DNA of 44,368 nt, from NCBI GenBank assembly GCA_028876065.1, contig JAGWTI010000017.1, positions 1 through 44,368 of the forward strand, given 5' to 3'. Source of the DNA: Nitrospirota bacterium (GTDB taxonomy: Bacteria > Nitrospirota > Nitrospiria > Nitrospirales > Nitrospiraceae). The translations under genes and the position numbers were made by a program. The notes under the pieces are model-generated. The model was not told the DNA's origin and ran no database searches. It worked only from the letters and a program-made list of their open reading frames with translations. Positions 42,382-44,368 of this stretch are shown piece after piece; within the stretch, counting starts at the first letter, position 1, and every line of letters begins with the position of its first letter.

Positions 42382-42427
42382 TTGACGCCCATACCGATCC
42401 CATCATACGATATGGGCGTTCTATACT
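42382..42427 (+). promoter_or_regulatory. Candidate promoter and operator of vapBC (42.4 kb)
   Basis: TTGACG (42382-42387) and TACGAT (42406-42411) are spaced 18 bp; a second -10-like TATACT is at 42422-42427. An inverted repeat GCCCATA (42387-42393) / TATGGGC (42411-42417) overlaps them and recurs as ATATGGGC at 42433-42440, as expected for an autoregulated toxin-antitoxin operator. Confidence 0.45.
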
Positions 42428-42460
42428 GACTTATATGGGCTCACAAGAGGGCAACGGATT

Positions 42461-42682
42461 ATGAAGACCACGCTGGAAATCGACCGCAAGCTGCTCCGGG
42501 AGGCGCAACGGACGTTGGGGACCGCGTCGTTCAAGGAGACCGTGGATGCCAGCCTCAAGTCGGTTGTCCGGCAAAAGCAACTCCAAGCGCTGGCTGACGC
42601 GCTGGGCACCATTCCTCTGGACTTGACGCCCGCGCAGCTTCGCCGACAACGCACGAAGCGGCCCGCTCATGTATCTCGTTGA
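42461..42682 (+). CDS. vapB: VapB-type antitoxin (DUF2191-like)
   Basis: 73 residues. MKTTLEIDRKLLREAQRTLGTASFKETVDASL is the ribbon-helix-helix N-terminus of VapB proteins, followed by a basic tail. Overlaps vapC by 14 bp. Autoregulation through the upstream inverted repeats is likely but inferred. Confidence 0.9.
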   Translation: MKTTLEIDRKLLREAQRTLGTASFKETVDASLKSVVRQKQLQALADALGTIPLDLTPAQLRRQRTKRPAHVSR

Positions 42683-43076
42683 CACCTCGGTCTGGATTCA
42701 CGCCCTCCGCCCATCGGGCCAAACCGCCATCCGCTCTCTCCTCAAGCCGTTGATCATCAACGGAGACACCGCCATCACCGACTGGATCGTTCTGGAACTG
42801 ATGACCGGACTCCGCACCTCGGAACGTCAAGAGAGTCTGCTTGAATGGCTGACTCCGATCACCGGCCTGGCGTTCGATCCTTCATGGTGGCCCATTGCAT
42901 GGGGACATGCAGCGCGGTTACGGCAACGAGGCGTGACACCCGCTGCTGCGGATTGCCTGATCGCCACCGTGGCCCTTCAACATAAGATCCCGCTGATTCA
43001 TTGCGACAAAGACTTCGAGGCGATGAAACCGATCCTATCGCTTCAAACCCTCGATTGGGCCCCCCATCTTCGCTAA
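42669..43076 (+). CDS. vapC: VapC-type PIN-domain toxin
   Basis: 135 residues. YLVDTSVWIHALR (Asp), IVLELMTGL (Glu), AADCLIATVA (Asp) and HCDKDFEAM (Asp) give a complete PIN site. ATG 42669 lies inside the end of vapB. Probably an active tRNA/rRNA-cleaving RNase. Confidence 0.93.
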   Translation: MYLVDTSVWIHALRPSGQTAIRSLLKPLIINGDTAITDWIVLELMTGLRTSERQESLLEWLTPITGLAFDPSWWPIAWGHAARLRQRGVTPAAADCLIATVALQHKIPLIHCDKDFEAMKPILSLQTLDWAPHLR

Positions 43077-43140
43077 CGGCAGCCGGCCTATTGAACCGTC
43101 GCGTTCCTCTTCTGTTTTCGCCTTCTCCCACACTCAGCGC

Positions 43141-43352
43141 GTGAAGGTCGGGCCACTGGAGCGAGCATCAGAGCCCTGTTGTGTTCCGCCGTTGCCGATC
43201 CGACGCGGCCCGCGAAAGCGGGTGGCGAGGACTGTCCGAAGTCCTGTTCGAGTAAAGCTCGGGACAGGACGAGTTCCGCAGCCAAGCAGAGGCGAGGCTT
43301 ACGGCGGACCAACAGGGGTCTGGCCTCTGAGCGACAGCGGTCCGACCTTCAT
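43141..43352. repeat. 212-bp inverted-repeat element with internal hairpins (MITE or structured RNA)
   Basis: The left 50 bp (43141-43190) and the reverse complement of the right 50 bp (43303-43352) share TGAAGGTCGG, CCNCTG, CAGANCCCTGTTG and TCCGCC. Inside are a GAAA-loop hairpin (CCCGC/GCGGG at about 43209-43222) and a longer stem (GTCCTGTTCGAG / CTCGGGACAGGAC at about 43241-43270). No ORF in it looks real. Possibly a miniature mobile element or an RNA gene. Confidence 0.5.
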
Positions 43353-43368
43353 GGCCCCTTCAATCTCC

Positions 43369-44368
<1,000 letters not shown>

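Overview
The window looks like chromosomal DNA from a GC-rich, Gram-negative, didermic bacterium, most likely a Nitrospirota (Nitrospira-like) genome. This is inferred from a complete Tol-Pal system, several lipoproteins, a molybdenum-cofactor/Tat cluster next to multihaem cytochrome c, and the general look of the proteins. No rRNA or other decisive marker is present, so the assignment is an inference. The last ~370 bases (second half of gap) look different and may be a recombinant or an assembly junction.

Layout. (1) 1-8.5 kb, all minus strand: htrA, tatC, mogA, an Mrp/NBP35-like Fe-S ATPase, moeA, mobB and a six-haem NapC/NrfH-like cytochrome. This fits a molybdoenzyme maturation and export operon. 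It is followed by a four-helix-bundle (23S IVS-type) gene bracketed by inverted repeats and by an ABC-2 exporter (ATPase plus truncated permease). (2) 8.6-17.3 kb: a lipoprotein and a polyprenol-phosphate-type glycosyltransferase, then an accessory island (10.4-14.05 kb), then a polytopic membrane protein and a NodU-type carbamoyltransferase. The island holds a nucleotidyltransferase module, VapBC, a DUF433 gene, an integron-type gene cassette with an attC-like site, and displaced 3' ends of both flanking genes. (3) 17.5-25.6 kb: a lipoprotein with an apparently inactive caspase fold, a monohaem cytochrome c, purine nucleoside phosphorylase, RodZ, a TPR lipoprotein, a PfkB kinase, methylthioadenosine phosphorylase and MiaA. 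(4) 25.6-34.4 kb: mutL, then the Tol-Pal operon (tolQ-tolR-tolA-tolB-pal, a large coiled-coil/TPR lipoprotein, cpoB), all minus strand, preceded by tRNA-Asp and tRNA-Val. (5) 34.9-38.9 kb: xerD, divergent from an LpoA/LivJ-like lipoprotein-activator gene with a near-consensus sigma70 promoter, then trpS. (6) 39-43.4 kb: a second accessory zone with VapBC, a duplicated trpS 3' end, a frameshifted DUF4258 toxin with its partner, a broken mosaic FlgT-like gene, a Cys-rich small ORF, another VapBC and a 212-bp inverted-repeat element. (7) gap (GAPDH), running off the right edge.

The most unusual theme is that small toxin-antitoxin-like modules sit exactly at the 3' ends of ordinary protein genes, each followed by an orphaned second copy of that gene's 3' end. 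Behind trpS the copy is 60 bp, 58/60 identical, ending at the stop codon. Behind the glycosyltransferase it is 102 bp, about 75% identical. This is the product expected from Campbell-type or homology-assisted insertion at gene 3' ends. A second theme is short, degenerate, tandem word-like repeats at many gene junctions, several of which supply start or stop codons of neighbouring genes.
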